37,979 nucleotides of DNA from Sphaerosporella brunnea (Eukaryota; Ascomycota; Pezizomycetes; Pezizales; Pyronemataceae), in assembly GCA_008704415.1 (NCBI GenBank), contig VXIS01000402.1, forward strand, positions 1 through 37,979, in the 5' to 3' direction. Both the position numbers and the translations under genes were made by a program. The notes beneath the pieces are model-generated. The model saw nothing but the letters and a program-made list of their open reading frames with translations, made no database searches and was not told the DNA's origin. Positions within the stretch are counted from its first letter, which is position 1. Each line of letters opens with the position of its first letter. Shown in pieces: positions 11,685 through 21,526 of this stretch.

Positions 11685-12960
11685 GGGAGGGGAGCAGAGG
11701 AGCGACCATCAACTGCAGAGGCGGGAAAGGTATCATGCGAGCGCGCGAAAATGGAAAAGAGAAAGAAGACCTGGTAAGCGGTGCTGGTAATATAGAGGGA
11801 TGGGAGGACAAGGTGTTGTAGTCAAAGCTGGGTTGAAGAGAGGGGAGTGGGAGGTTGGTGAGGCAAAGGCATTGACACCGGGAACTTTGCGATTGGGTGT
11901 GTATTTCCAAAACCCAGTCTTGAGCTCCACGGACGGAAGCCCTGGTTTTGTGTCCCGTCTATGAGCTCAGAGAGTGCGCGGAAAAATAAAAGATTTGCGG
12001 CAGCGCTTTGCACCTTTTGTGACGCTTTGATGCACGGAAAATACTTCCGGGGAACTACGTTTCTCCCGCCACTGGCGCGTGAATACTCGCACAGTGTGCA
12101 CTACGCCGGACGAAAAATACTCTGCTCAGGGCGTATTGTAGACTACCGTTATAGGGTAATCTGTATACAAAGCAGGTGGCGTACCACTACAACGTATAAA
12201 CATGTGTCACTAACCGGGACTCACATATTCCAACACTGTGACCTTGAGGAAGGAGCCTCGCATGCGGCTGCGAGTTACCCAGCATCATTGCAATACGCGT
12301 TGAAACATAAATCTTTGCGGTAAGCATCGTAGTAATGGGGCAGAACCTAGACACATGTGCTGGTGATCTTGCATTCGTGATGGGAACTGGAGTCCCAAGC
12401 TCAAGCTTTGATGATGTCTACTTCGTATGCAACGATGAGTGAAATGACAAAACAAAAGCGAGAGAAGATTACCCAACAAAAGGCAAATACCGACTCGAAG
12501 TCCCTAGAGCTGTCAAATGTATAGTAACCGCATTCTAGGGTGAATCCTCCTTCTGTGAGAGGGACGGAAGAATAACCCGGATATTGGCAATATTAAAGGT
12601 TCGACAAGGGAAAGACGAAGCCAAAAGCGAGACTGCTGCAAGAAAACGATCGCTTGGAGGCCCTGGCGTGGTACGGTAATCCATACGCATTGAGTAACGA
12701 TGCAACAAGGCAAAAAAACAAGCTCGATTGTCCATGCTGGCCCTAGGAGAACAAACAAGAAAAAAAAAAACAGGAAAAAAAAAACGAAGCAGTCAACGCA
12801 AACCATCGCAACCGTATCTCTGCTGATACTCACCGGAGGACAAATATCTGTCCCGCGGGTCCGGAGTCCATCCAGAGCAGAGCTGCGCGGTCGGTTGCTT
12901 GGACTAGGTGCCGGTTATATGTTAGATAATCACACTATGGCAACCTGGAAGGAAAGTACT
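11685..12960. other. non-coding stretch
   Basis: No supported gene. The strand opposite 11750-11900 is CT-rich, which fits a promoter or leader for minus-strand transcription into the hairpin array. A 49-bp dispersed repeat lies at 12156-12204, and two 10-A runs lie around 12760-12785. Confidence 0.4.
12156..12204 (+). repeat. dispersed 49-bp repeat, copy 1
   Basis: This segment and 27214-27262 share GTAATCTRTAT followed by CAGGTGGCGTACCACTACAA and then ATAAACATG, with only a few differences over 49 bp. The two copies lie 15 kb apart in the same orientation. No terminal inverted repeats or target duplication are visible, so the type of element is unknown. Confidence 0.65.
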
Positions 12961-12982
12961 TACGAGGGAGCCTCTTGGAGGA

Positions 12983-13341
12983 CAGAACGCTGGTTCTGGT
13001 GCCCGGCAAAACTGGCCACCACGCTTGGAGGATAACTAGATCCGGTCTTCTCTCCGAGGTACAACATCTTGGTACCTCGGAAGGTTTGGAGACAGACTCC
13101 AAAGCTTCGTTTGGAGGATCGGTACCGTGTCTTACCCCGGGGGGTTGAGTTTGTGCCGCCAGAGCTTCAACATCGCTCCACAACTGTCGCCGGAGGGTTG
13201 GAGTTAAGAATTGGACCCGGGAATCCTGTGTGATCCGAGCGCCGGAAAAACTCAGGCTTGGTTTGCCAGGCATGTTACTGAGCAAGGAAAACCAGTTGTT
13301 GATAGAAGTTGCGGCCACAAAACCCTGCAATATGCAGGGTT
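12983..13341. repeat. string of short perfect inverted repeats
   Basis: Consecutive hairpins: CAGAAC/GTTCTG (12983-12998, loop 4), CCGAGGTAC/GTACCTCGG (13054-13080, loop 9), TTTGGAG/CTCCAAA (13085-13103, loop 5), the palindrome CGGTACCG (13120-13127), ACCCC/GGGGT around 13134-13145, and AACCCTGCA/TGCAGGGTT (13321-13341, loop 3). The partly homologous DNA at 16795-16840 keeps the GGTACCTCGG arm but not its partner, so the stems are not simply inherited from the repeat. A minus-strand open frame of 193 codons (12935-13516) overlaps but looks like chance. Confidence 0.6.
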
Positions 13342-13574
13342 GGATATACCTGCCCAGGCCTAGTTTGCTGGCCGTATTGGAGGGAAAGGGCATGAACCCA
13401 GCCGCGGCGACAATACGCCCTGAAACCCGAGATACCGGAGCGCGGCGAATGCTCGGATGCGTTGGGCGATGGGGCAAAGCAGGAGACGAAGCAGGGGTCG
13501 ACCAGACGGCGAGCATTGCCTCCTGTCATAGGAGGCATGGCGTTCGCTGACTATTCCGAAGATCGAGCACCGAC

Positions 13575-13770
13575 GTCAGCAACAATCGCGCTGCAGTGTT
13601 GGGGAAACGTACTGTTCAAATCTGGCCGCTCTTTTGACCTTTTAAAAAGCCGATTGTGCGCCAGGCGTACTGGCTCTTGTTGCTGCCGCCTCCCCCCGCA
13701 ACTCTGGTCGTGTATATTTGACTGGAGATCTCGACGACTAAGCGATAAACCGTGACGTCGTTGCTTCCCC
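13575..13770 (+). repeat. dispersed repeat, copy A
   Basis: About 190 bp here is homologous to 16965-17155 in the same orientation. Shared words are CGTCAGCAAC, GTTGGGGA, CCGCTCTT, CGATTGTGCGCCAGGCGT, GACTGGAGATCT and AAGCGATA. The identity is interrupted by a C-run of 16 in the other copy. A weaker match continues upstream (CATCTTGGTACCTCGG at about 13067 and 16793), so the duplicated unit may once have been over 500 bp. Confidence 0.65.
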
Positions 13771-14008
13771 TAATCCTGCCGGCACGAGCCTGTGTCTGAA
13801 GGTCCGCCCACTTCGTCCCGCGCTGTGCTGCAGATGCTAACCCCCCGGCGGGCCCTCCGCGGATGACATGCGCAGCGACGCGCATCATTGGGCCCGCCTT
13901 CCGTCGCGTGAGTAGCCTTCGCGCGGGGCGATTGAAACTTCGCTTGCTTTTCGTCCAGTAGGGATCGAAAAGCTTTCAAGGACTTGCTAGCAAGCACGCG
14001 GGTCGGCT

Positions 14009-14419
14009 CTAGCGTCCTTGAGCTCTTGCAGGCGACGAGCAAGTTCGACGGCGGCAGTCGATGAAACGGCTGCGACTCGGAGGTCGGAGGATAGCGTCGA
14101 CCTCCTCGTGAGAGAACTGTCCTCGGCGCGCGCTTTCGCGCAGGGTTACGCCGTTCTCGTCGGGAGCGTCGCGGTCGAGCTCGGCGCACTCATTGGACTG
14201 GCGTCCGTCCATGACCTTCTCGAGCTTGGTGACGCGCTTCCGTATCTCCGCCGTGCGCCGTTTGATGGCGAACAGATCTCCTCGGTGGCGTAGGTGGTCG
14301 AGCTGAGCCGGCCGCTGTTCGATCGGCAGCTTCTCACAGAGCGTCTTAAACCTCTGGACGGCGACGGAGTATTGGTCTAGCTCGCCGCGCAGTTTGGCGT
14401 CTTCTGTGAGCAACGACAT
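14009..14419 (-). CDS. small charged, helix-rich protein, unidentified
   Basis: The frame from the ATG at 14419 encodes 136 residues beginning MSLLTEDAKLRGELDQYSVA. It is rich in Arg, Lys, Glu and Leu, with heptad-like spacing around residues 8-35 and 55-70 (ITKLEKV-like segment VTKLEKVMDG), so a coiled coil is likely. There is no signal peptide or membrane segment. From about residue 90 the +1 frame (about 14149 down to a stop at 13987-13989) looks more protein-like (TAAVELARRLQELKDARA) than the Arg/Pro/Cys-rich tail of the main frame. A one-base frameshift, or an intron I cannot define, is therefore possible. A MITE ends 23 bp upstream of the ATG and must lie in the leader or core promoter. 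Confidence 0.5.
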   Translation of the reverse strand: MSLLTEDAKLRGELDQYSVAVQRFKTLCEKLPIEQRPAQLDHLRHRGDLFAIKRRTAEIRKRVTKLEKVMDGRQSNECAELDRDAPDENGVTLRESARRGQFSHEEVDAILRPPSRSRFIDCRRRTCSSPARAQGR

Positions 14420-14442
14420 CGATATGTTTGAAGAATGTTCAG

Positions 14443-14848
14443 TAGGGGAGTTCAGACTGGCGAGTTTTCGCCGGGTTTTGGGGGTAAAACTTCGCGAAGT
14501 TTTGATGTGATGTCAAAACTTCACGGAAAAACCCTTGTGTCGAAACTTCTCCGGAGGCGGTTCTTCTTTTTTTTGTAAAGTTTCGCTGGTTTCTCTCTCA
14601 GAAATTTTCTCCGCTAGTGAATTTTTTTTTTTGCTCTGACTCCCCCATCCTTCGCTTTCTTTCCTTTACTTCACTTGCCAGTTGGAAAGAAGAGTTCTCT
14701 CGCCTAGACTCCCCCCGCTAAGAAAAACATTTTTTTGATCTACTTTTCCCCGGGGGAGTTCAGACCAAAATCAAGTTTTCCGTCTAGTTTTAACACGAAA
14801 ACTTCACACCCAAAACCAAGCGAAAACCCGCCAGTCTGAACTCCCCTA
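14443..14848. mobile_element. MITE with TA-flanked terminal inverted repeats (Tc1/mariner-like)
   Basis: The element begins TAGGGGAGTTCAGACTGGCG and ends with its inverse complement ending in CCCCTA. The inverted ends match over about 45 bp with few mismatches (the next words are GTTTTCGC and GGTTTTGGG). TA dinucleotides at both ends fit the TA target duplication of the Tc1/mariner/pogo superfamily. The 406-bp length and absence of any transposase frame make it non-autonomous. A second partial copy of the end motif (GGGGGAGTTCAGACC) lies inside at about 14752-14767, and a degenerate inverted one at 14700-14722, which suggests nested or rearranged ends. Confidence 0.85.
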
Positions 14849-15093
14849 GTGAGGATGTAATTATTGAAGATGAGAGAGGCAGCGTGTAATCATTGTAGAC
14901 ATGCGGTCATCTGACTGGAGCGCACTCCGTTCCTCCAAGTCCGATCGTTCGAAGGGTTCAATCCATAGCTCGTTGGCTAGCCCGGGCATAGTCGAAGTCT
15001 GACGGCCGTGCGGTGAACAGCGCATCAATGCTGGCCATCCCCTTGGATGCTTCCGGGGGATACTAAAGTCCCTGACCACTTGATGGTGGATAT
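14849..15093. other. non-coding DNA between the MITE and the fold-back
   Basis: No gene or site seen. A minus-strand open frame (14861-15211) runs into the inverted repeat and is best explained as chance. Confidence 0.35.
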
Positions 15094-15246
15094 CGATAGA
15101 CAGCGGATGATGAGATAAGATAAGAGATATGGCTAAAGCGGTAAGGCCCCGCGACCGCCAGCTCTGCTCACCAGTCATCACTCGATATACGAACCTTACC
15201 GCCTTGGGCATATCTCTTATCTTATCTCATCACCCACTGTCTATCG
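15094..15246. repeat. long fold-back, 53-bp arms
   Basis: The arms 15094-15146 and 15194-15246 are inverse complements over 53 bp with only a handful of mismatches, separated by 47 bp. Each arm contains GATGAGATAAGATAAGAGAT and ends in GCGGTAAGG (or its complement). RNA from either strand would form a long near-perfect hairpin. The arms carry overlapping AGATAAG words, the core bound by fungal GATA factors, so regulatory use is possible. It could be a small MITE or a hairpin small-RNA precursor. Confidence 0.8.
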
Positions 15247-15864
15247 GCTCAAACCACGCACTGGCTACACTCTCCACCCATCAGACCTTGTGACGCGGCG
15301 GCGAGGAAAGCAACTAGCGTATCCTGACGGACATACACTGGATGAGAGTCGCAGGAGTGCACGATGCGGAGGATATCATTGCAATTGGGTTAGCCACCTG
15401 ACAGTTTGTCCGGGACAGCACACGGCCAGGCAGAGCGGGGTGCAGCTGACGGAGTGACAGCAAGTTGAAGGGTATGGGTGTAAACAACATCGAAAGGGCG
15501 GCCTCTAGTGACGAGATTCGTGGTGTTTATATATACCACATCTCATGCGGCCGCGAATGAGCAGCCTCTGTGGGTGAGCTTGGTCCGCATTGTGGTTCGA
15601 AGAAAACACAATCCACGAAGATCATAGTATGACAGCATCTCCACATAACAAGTATTTCGACGAAAAAATCAAATTCAATTGACGAAGCCAAAAGTTTCTG
15701 ATTCAATCCGCGAACCTGGCAGTGGTTGAATGATAATGATATGTAAATCGCTGCCAATTGTTCCACCATGACAAACATCACACGTGTTGAAATAGGTAGG
15801 ATTGCGAGAGGACAGAAAGCGATGGTACTCTAAATTCCGCGGAGTGAATGCCTCTTACCATCCG

Positions 15865-15973
15865 CAGTGGTGGAAATGCTAGATCGAGCAACAACCGTGA
15901 AATAGTGTGGATTAGTCAGAACAGTCACCACCACTTTCACCGGTTGTTGCTCGATCTAGCACTGTCACCACTG
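15865..15973. repeat. fold-back, about 38-bp arms
   Basis: The arms 15865-15902 and 15935-15973 are inverse complements with a one-base gap and few mismatches. The core GCTAGATCGAGCAACAACC is perfect. The loop is 32 bp. No target-site duplication is evident. Confidence 0.75.
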
Positions 15974-15999
15974 TGGGGGATAGTGGGAACAGGGAAAGT

Positions 16000-16080
16000 C
16001 GGCCAAAATCATTTGCGTTCCGTTTGCCGGTCTGCAAATGCCTTGCGGGTGCATTGCGTGACGCACCATGACCGAAGAAC
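16000..16080 (+). repeat. dispersed repeat family, copy 1
   Basis: The segment contains CGGCCAAAATCATTTGCG, TTCCGTTTGCCGGTCTGCAA and GGTGCATTGCGTGACGCACC. Related copies lie at 20926-21014 (minus), 36746-36794 and 37354-37405. CATTTGC and GCAAATG bracket the centre as a short stem, and GGTGC/GCACC brackets the distal part. Confidence 0.65.
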
Positions 16081-16562
16081 CGAAAAACCGGAGTCTAACA
16101 AAACACATCGCCCTCCCCGGCCCACACAGAATACCTTTTCTCCTTGTCCACTCCCCCCCACCCCGCGGCTGGGATTGTACCTCCGCCGCAGGGTGGGGGT
16201 TGTCCCCAGCACTAGTTTCTCGGGTGCGAGGCACTTTCCTGGAGGTGGAAATGAGCATCACCTTGCAGGGTGAAAGCTCTGTGAGCTTTTGCCGCTCGAT
16301 CCTGTGGATTTAGGAATGGGCAAGGTGTCGTTTGCTGCTTCTGATGCAGGTGTGCAATCCCTTGTTCGAGCCGCTATTGCCATTAGCTGGAGAAAGATTC
16401 ATGTACTCGGAGATCATCCGAGGATGCAAGGCACTGAACGTACCTGGAGGTTCTCCCGATGGATACCAGATGTGTCGTTGGACGTGTTTTCATCCGTATT
16501 GAGCGATCCTGTAAGGTCCGTCTGTAGCCCGGTATCCTAGGGAAAGCTTTATTAGCGCAACC

Positions 16563-16830
16563 TTAACAATGAGAGAATGTAGCACTTACAGGATGCTGTT
16601 GCTTTAGCTTTGGTGTGTGAGTACTGCATATATCCGTTGGCAGCCCCTCCAACATACACTGTTTCAGCGTTTTCCCAGCTATTCCGCAGATCCTGATAGC
16701 TGTAAGTCCACGAGGTCTAGATTGTGCTGAGCTGTAGGCCGCGTCGGGTAGTGGACAGACCCAATGCTTTTTGTTCTGTCTGAAACACCACATCTTGGTA
16801 CCTCGGAGGGTTGTGAGAAACCCTGCAACG
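16563..16830 (-). pseudogene. relic related to 22776-23039
   Basis: On the minus strand one frame reads LSTTRRGLQ, then a stop, then LRNSWENAETVYVGGAAN. The segment at 22776-23039 reads LSTVRLGLQ, then LSNSLGNVEKACVGGSANN. The alignment is collinear, so both derive from one coding or repeat sequence. This copy is interrupted by a stop codon. The family is not recognised. Confidence 0.45.
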
Positions 16831-16964
16831 CTGCTTCTAAAAACTCCAGGCTTATCCTCCTATCCTCCCGGCTGGAACAGAGCGCGGTGCACGGCTACAC
16901 TTGCAGGCAGTACACACTGCCGCGTCTCCTCGCACCAGTAGTTATGGTTGCCCTGTAGCTGGCG

Positions 16965-17155
16965 TCAGCAACGATAACGCAATGTTGGGGACACTCACAG
17001 TGCGCATGTGACCGCTCTTCTAACCCTCTGAAAACCCGATTGTGCGCCAGGCGTCAGGCACTTGATGCTGTTCCCCCCCCCCCCCCCCGGGCGATTTGGG
17101 GCCTGATTGTTTGACTGGAGATCTAGACGACCAAGCGATAGACAATGACGTGGAT
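16965..17155 (+). repeat. dispersed repeat, copy B
   Basis: This is the second copy of the 13575-13770 repeat in direct orientation, containing CGATTGTGCGCCAGGCGT and GACTGGAGATCT. A run of 16 C at 17073-17088 interrupts it where copy A has CTCCCCCC-type sequence, consistent with a slippage expansion after duplication. Confidence 0.65.
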
Positions 17156-17159
17156 GTGC

Positions 17160-19240
17160 TTGTTAGATAGCAAGGTTGCGATGAAGGCAAACCTAAACAG
17201 GAGAGGAGACGACGGCGATGCGGTGAGATTGCAGAGCCGGTGATGGCAAAACTAGGCCTAGAGGGCTGCGGTATGGAATACCGCGATGTCGGGAGCAAAG
17301 AGGCGATGTGATGTGAAAAACTCGATGAGTGAGCGTAATAGGGTTAGCGGTGTGATGTGCAGAGCTTAGCGAGGCGGCCGCGATTGACGCATGGGATCGC
17401 ATCAACAATGCGACGGGTCTGGTATGGGTATCGCATAATCTGTAAAGGTTGTCTGCGGACAGTAAATTTGATTACACACCCACACAGGTGGAGAGCTGTC
17501 GGGGTATTGAGGTCCTTTACTTCCAGAGTCGCTTGCTGATTCCTGAGTTTCTACCCTCACCGAGCCCAACCCCCGCCATCGCCATTGCCAGCAAAGCCTA
17601 GGTCAAAACACCCCCCTCCGCTGTCTCGCTCAATTTTCATCCGATTGACTTAATTTTTGCTTTTCTGGAATCCTCAGTCTCGCCACATCGATTCCAAGCC
17701 TGAACCTACGCGCACATTCGTGGAAAAACTGTCAGATCTCATCCCTCTAATCGGTACGCCTGCGCTCCGCCACAACGCCTACACCTATAATCTCTTTTAC
17801 CACAATTGAGAGCCCTTCGACGAGTCCTGCTCAGAGCTATTCTCCAGAGCTAAGCATGAAAGATACTGATCACCTTGGCATTGCTGCAGGTATGGAGACC
17901 CCGCGAACTGTGGGAGTGAACGCAAGCTATCGGTCTTACACTGAGAAAGTGTGATACCGTCTATCGAGTTGCAAGCAATGTCGACCCTTGGGATGCAGCA
18001 CAAACAGCACAGACACCTAGAAGACCGTCACAAAGGAGATGATGCGAAAGATGGTTGCTTAATGGAACATGAACGCAACGCAGTCCGCTTGCATGAGATG
18101 ATTGAGCATAAGGGGCAGAACAAGTGGGATGCGCGAGCAACTTGAAGGCTATACTTATGAATAGTGAGCGGACTCGAGAAAAGCGGACGGGTGGAAATGA
18201 TCCAAAGCTAGAGGATTAGCCTGTCACGACGCTTCTCAAGGTATGGTGGAGCAGAGCAAATTTGTCAATTCGAATCTTGTGATCCTCGAACCTAGCCGCG
18301 TCAAGGAGTAAATAAAACGCATTTCTGTTGATCCTGAGCGAACTGCTTCACGAAAGGCACGCAAAGTACACGGAGAAACCATGAGTTTACCATGCGGAAA
18401 AATCCAGCCTGTAAGAGTGGAGAGGAACCGACCGCCAAACGTCAACGGTGCTGACTTCTCGGATCATGTTTGGATCGCAGAACCTGCCTGGTGAGATTCT
18501 GGTAATCCGTGGGTGGTGGTGGTCAGTAGCTAGGTGGGTGGATTCGGCAAAGTCGTCGATCGTCGGCATCTGCAACTCTCGCGATGACCATCATCATCTT
18601 TCCTTAGGTCGATCGGTGGATTATCGGTGCGCATGTGTACGCATATGTGCAGGAAACCCTGGATTCAGCTTCTGCGATCGAATCTGACACCAACTCCGAC
18701 ATGCCCATACCGTCAATTCACACCAATGCTGCGGTATAGTTGTTTGAAAATGTCACCTTCGTGGGGTCTGTATTTGCACTGGTGTTGCGTGATCGCGGTC
18801 ATGGTGGAGTGGAGCATCCGATTCCTCGTTGGATATGGTAGAACTGCAGCACCTGCAGTGTAGGTGGTCGGGCGGGAAGCGGTCACGATGGTGCACTGCA
18901 GGTAGGCGGACTGCGTCCTTGGGTTCTCCTGGGAATCCCGGGTCTACGGCATGTAAGAATCGGAACCCCAAGGGATCTCAAGGACCGCGCAGATCCGCAG
19001 TATATAGGCATCAAGGTCCCTAGGGGTCTCTAGGGGTCCCAAGGATACCGGTCGCCGACCCGTCACGGTGTCCTACTCAGCATTTTCCTGCGTCTATAAC
19101 AATTCAGTCGACTCAGTATATCGCACTTTTGGGCCCTATTGCCACTGACTCGACCTAAGCTTTACGGGGAGAGCAGAGCGGAGAAAGGAAATGTGTGTTT
19201 GACGAAATTCATTTGCAGCTGAATATGTTAAAATGGGGAT
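17160..19240. other. non-coding stretch
   Basis: No convincing gene in about 2.1 kb. The best short frame is 17951-18145 (+), 64 residues, rich in His, Glu, Lys and Asp and without a recognisable domain. Around 19010-19045 the word CTAGGGGTC is repeated with small variations. Confidence 0.4.
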
Positions 19241-19253
19241 CACTCGTCGAGTG
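19241..19253. promoter_or_regulatory. 13-bp palindrome upstream of the secreted-protein gene
   Basis: CACTCGTCGAGTG is a perfect dyad around a central T, followed at once by ACTCGAG. It lies about 265 bp before the ATG at 19518, where transcription-factor sites are expected. Which factor would bind is unknown. Confidence 0.3.
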
Positions 19254-19330
19254 ACTCGAGTTGCAGGATTTTAAGGGCTTTGCCTAGGGTTTCGGTTCAC
19301 AAAAGCATTTTAGCGCGTGCTTGTAGCTAC

Positions 19331-19337
19331 CATAAAT
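19331..19337 (+). promoter_or_regulatory. TATA-like box
   Basis: CATAAATA begins at 19331, directly before the leader repeats and about 187 bp before the ATG. If it is used, the repeats would fall within the 5' UTR. Confidence 0.3.
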
Positions 19338-19339
19338 AC

Positions 19340-19500
19340 CACTACACCTCCACCTAAACACCTTCTCTCCCACTACACTTCCCCCTAAAAACCTTTTCTC
19401 GCACAACACCTCCCCCTAAACACCTTCCCTCCACAACACCTCAACCTAAACACCTTCCCTCCACAACACCTCAAACTAAACACCTTCTATCCAACAACAC
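19340..19500 (+). repeat. five tandem 30-31 bp repeats in the 5' leader
   Basis: Units start at 19340, 19371, 19402, 19432 and 19462. The consensus is CACAACACCTCCCCCTAAA followed by CACCTTCCCTC. They are C/A-rich with almost no G, as is usual for fungal leaders, and the last unit ends about 20 bp before the ATG. Unit number may vary between strains and could affect expression. Confidence 0.75.
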
Positions 19501-19517
19501 CTTTCCAAGCCATCACA

Positions 19518-20069
19518 ATGCGTCCTACCAGCTGGGCCACCGCGTTCGTCGCCTTCTTCATCGGCACCGCTTTCGCTGTCGCTATCGAGCCGAAGAAGGA
19601 CTCCCTCGTCGCGAACGACTTCAACGCCACCGGCATCAACGGCCCCAAGTGGGTGAGCGACGCCAACGGCGGCTACCGTCTCGAGTTCTCCGGTCCACCT
19701 CCTCTTGCTGAGTCCCTGATCATCGATCCCGTTACGAACCGCTCCCAAGTCACCACCTACGGCTACGCCAAGTGCGAGACCTCTTGGGCGTCGCCCACGT
19801 ACTCCGAGATCGCCGGTGTGTACGAAATCCTCAAGAAGAACAACAAGGGCATATGCGAACAGACCAACGCCGTCGGATCCAAGTGCAAGACCTTGGCTTC
19901 GTACGCCGGTGGCCAATTCGGACTGTGCGGACTGCCGACCGGCATCATTCCTTGCGAGTGGCTCGCCTGGGCCTGCGATATGCTTCGGAAGACGTGTGGA
20001 AACGATGGGATGCAACGCGCCGGTGGTATTTGGTATTACCACCAGGATCTGAGGGGTATCTTGTTTTAG
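19518..20069 (+). CDS. small secreted cysteine-containing protein (effector-like)
   Basis: The single-exon frame encodes 183 residues from an ATG in good context (CATCACAATG). Residues 1-20 form a signal peptide with an FVAFFIGTAFA core and a likely cleavage near residues 20-22. The mature protein has seven cysteines (86, 113, 123, 137, 146, 153, 160) and two N-glycosylation sequons (Asn36, Asn74). Its C-terminal part (FGLCGLPTG ... CEWLAWACDML ... CGNDG) resembles the widespread fungal secreted proteins with a GLCG-C-C-C arrangement, but I cannot give a named family. Codons are strongly C-ending, unlike the flanking sequence, which suggests high expression and selection. It probably acts outside the cell; a host-interaction role is inference from size and secretion only. 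The odd cysteine number leaves one residue unpaired or makes a dimer possible. Confidence 0.85.
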   Translation: MRPTSWATAFVAFFIGTAFAVAIEPKKDSLVANDFNATGINGPKWVSDANGGYRLEFSGPPPLAESLIIDPVTNRSQVTTYGYAKCETSWASPTYSEIAGVYEILKKNNKGICEQTNAVGSKCKTLASYAGGQFGLCGLPTGIIPCEWLAWACDMLRKTCGNDGMQRAGGIWYYHQDLRGILF

Positions 20070-20925
20070 GTTGATGTCGATGGGTTGGCTGGTTGGTCTA
20101 TGCATTGGGTGAGGGGGAAAAAATGTTTGGGAAATCGTGGAGGAGGAATAAGCAAGGACCGTAGCCTAATTAAAAACCAACCATCTTAAACAAGACAGTC
20201 CAACATTGAGGGGATCGTCGTGCAGGCAAAGATATAGAAATTTGAGAATGACGTGAAATCCAAGCCAAAAAACATCTGCAAACCGCCATTATTCCGCTTC
20301 TCGACAGGAAGACTTGTTAATCTACGTGAAAGAAACACTATCAAATAGAGAGATATGAACGCCGTTAACTGGATCAACTGGATCCCCATAGTGCTGTAAA
20401 ACGACGGCAACGATCAAATATCCAACTCTCCTGTAGACGGGCATTGTCGTAATGTGGAAATAGAGGGTTTTAGAAGCTCAAGCAATGGAGCAAAAGGTGC
20501 TGATCTGACGAGAGCAGAGGCCCCAACACCTGAACATGAGGTGGGAGCAGGCTCGCTGGACAATCTCGTATTCTTTGTGTCTAAAAGCTCGAACTGAGTG
20601 CCTAGGAATGATAGTGGAAGTGAGGATGATATCCTCCAACATTCTCCAAGAGATGCTACTCTTGCTCAGTGACGAAAAGGACATTCAGTACCGTGGTCTT
20701 GTGGTGACCACTGAAAAGCGGGCAAACCGGTAGGTGAAACAGATATTATTATTATTATGTATTCATGCATGTGGCATGCAGTCCGTCGCCTATGGCATTT
20801 TGAGCAAGCAACGAAAGCAAGGAAATGTGTTTGCGAAACAAATGAATGGTTACAAAAAAAAAACACAAAGAAAACAAGTTCCCTGCCTGCACGTCTTGTC
20901 TTCTAAGGACGTGTGCTGCATCCAG
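20070..20925. other. non-coding stretch after the secreted-protein gene
   Basis: The first 150 bases are likely 3' UTR (a GTAGCCTAATTAAAAACC region near 20160). The rest holds only short frames and an ATT microsatellite at about 20744-20758. No gene seen. Confidence 0.4.
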
Positions 20926-21014
20926 GTTCTAGTCATGGTGCGTCATGTAATGCACCCAGCATACCGAAGCTGATCATTTGCGGACCAAAAAACGGAAGGC
21001 AAATGCTTTGGCCG
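20926..21014 (-). repeat. dispersed repeat family, copy 2
   Basis: Read on the minus strand this matches 16000-16080: CGGCCAAAGCATTTGCCTTC, then TTTGGTCCGCAAATG, then GGGTGCATTACATGACGCAC. It differs by several substitutions and a small insertion. Confidence 0.65.
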
Positions 21015-21526
21015 ATTGCAATATGAGGGAGAGATTTATCCTGTACTTGAAATACTATCGCTTGCTTTCCTCTCTACTTCTGGCAGAAATTATCGAGAGT
21101 AAGCCATATGTAACCTCTTCATGACCTTATAAGATCCGCCATTATCCCAGGTGCAAATAACCCCGTAGTCTTTGTGATAAATGCCGAGAAGAAGCTCGAA
21201 AACGGGTCACTGATCAACTCAGTATTTTTGGCGATAGTCAATACAATTGCGGCCATTCGAGAAACGGTAGAATCGAAATGAATGTAGGCAAAGCTCGGAG
21301 CTTTTATAGCCAACGAGACCAAATAATGGGATGGCAAATAGGTAAAACGAGGACATAACATGTCATGACACCAAATAAGTATGCCTTGCGAAGACTAGAA
21401 AGGTAGTAAACAAACAGAAAGTAACGGATAGAATAATGCCAGCATAATGGCATTACTGTGACGTCGTTTGTAAATTAGTAATGAAATAACGTAAAAAGAA
21501 ACCAGACTGAGGGTAATAATCTTACA
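21015..21526. other. AT-richer non-coding stretch with one hairpin
   Basis: No gene. A perfect 8-bp inverted repeat TAATGCCA/TGGCATTA with a 6-nt loop lies at 21434-21455. Confidence 0.4.

Noticed and set aside
12935..13516. 193-codon minus-strand open frame as a gene
   Set aside because: It covers the hairpin string and a dispersed repeat; this length is within chance expectation for the window.
14861..15211. 116-codon minus-strand frame across the fold-back
   Set aside because: Most of it is the inverted repeat itself, and no coding signature outside it.
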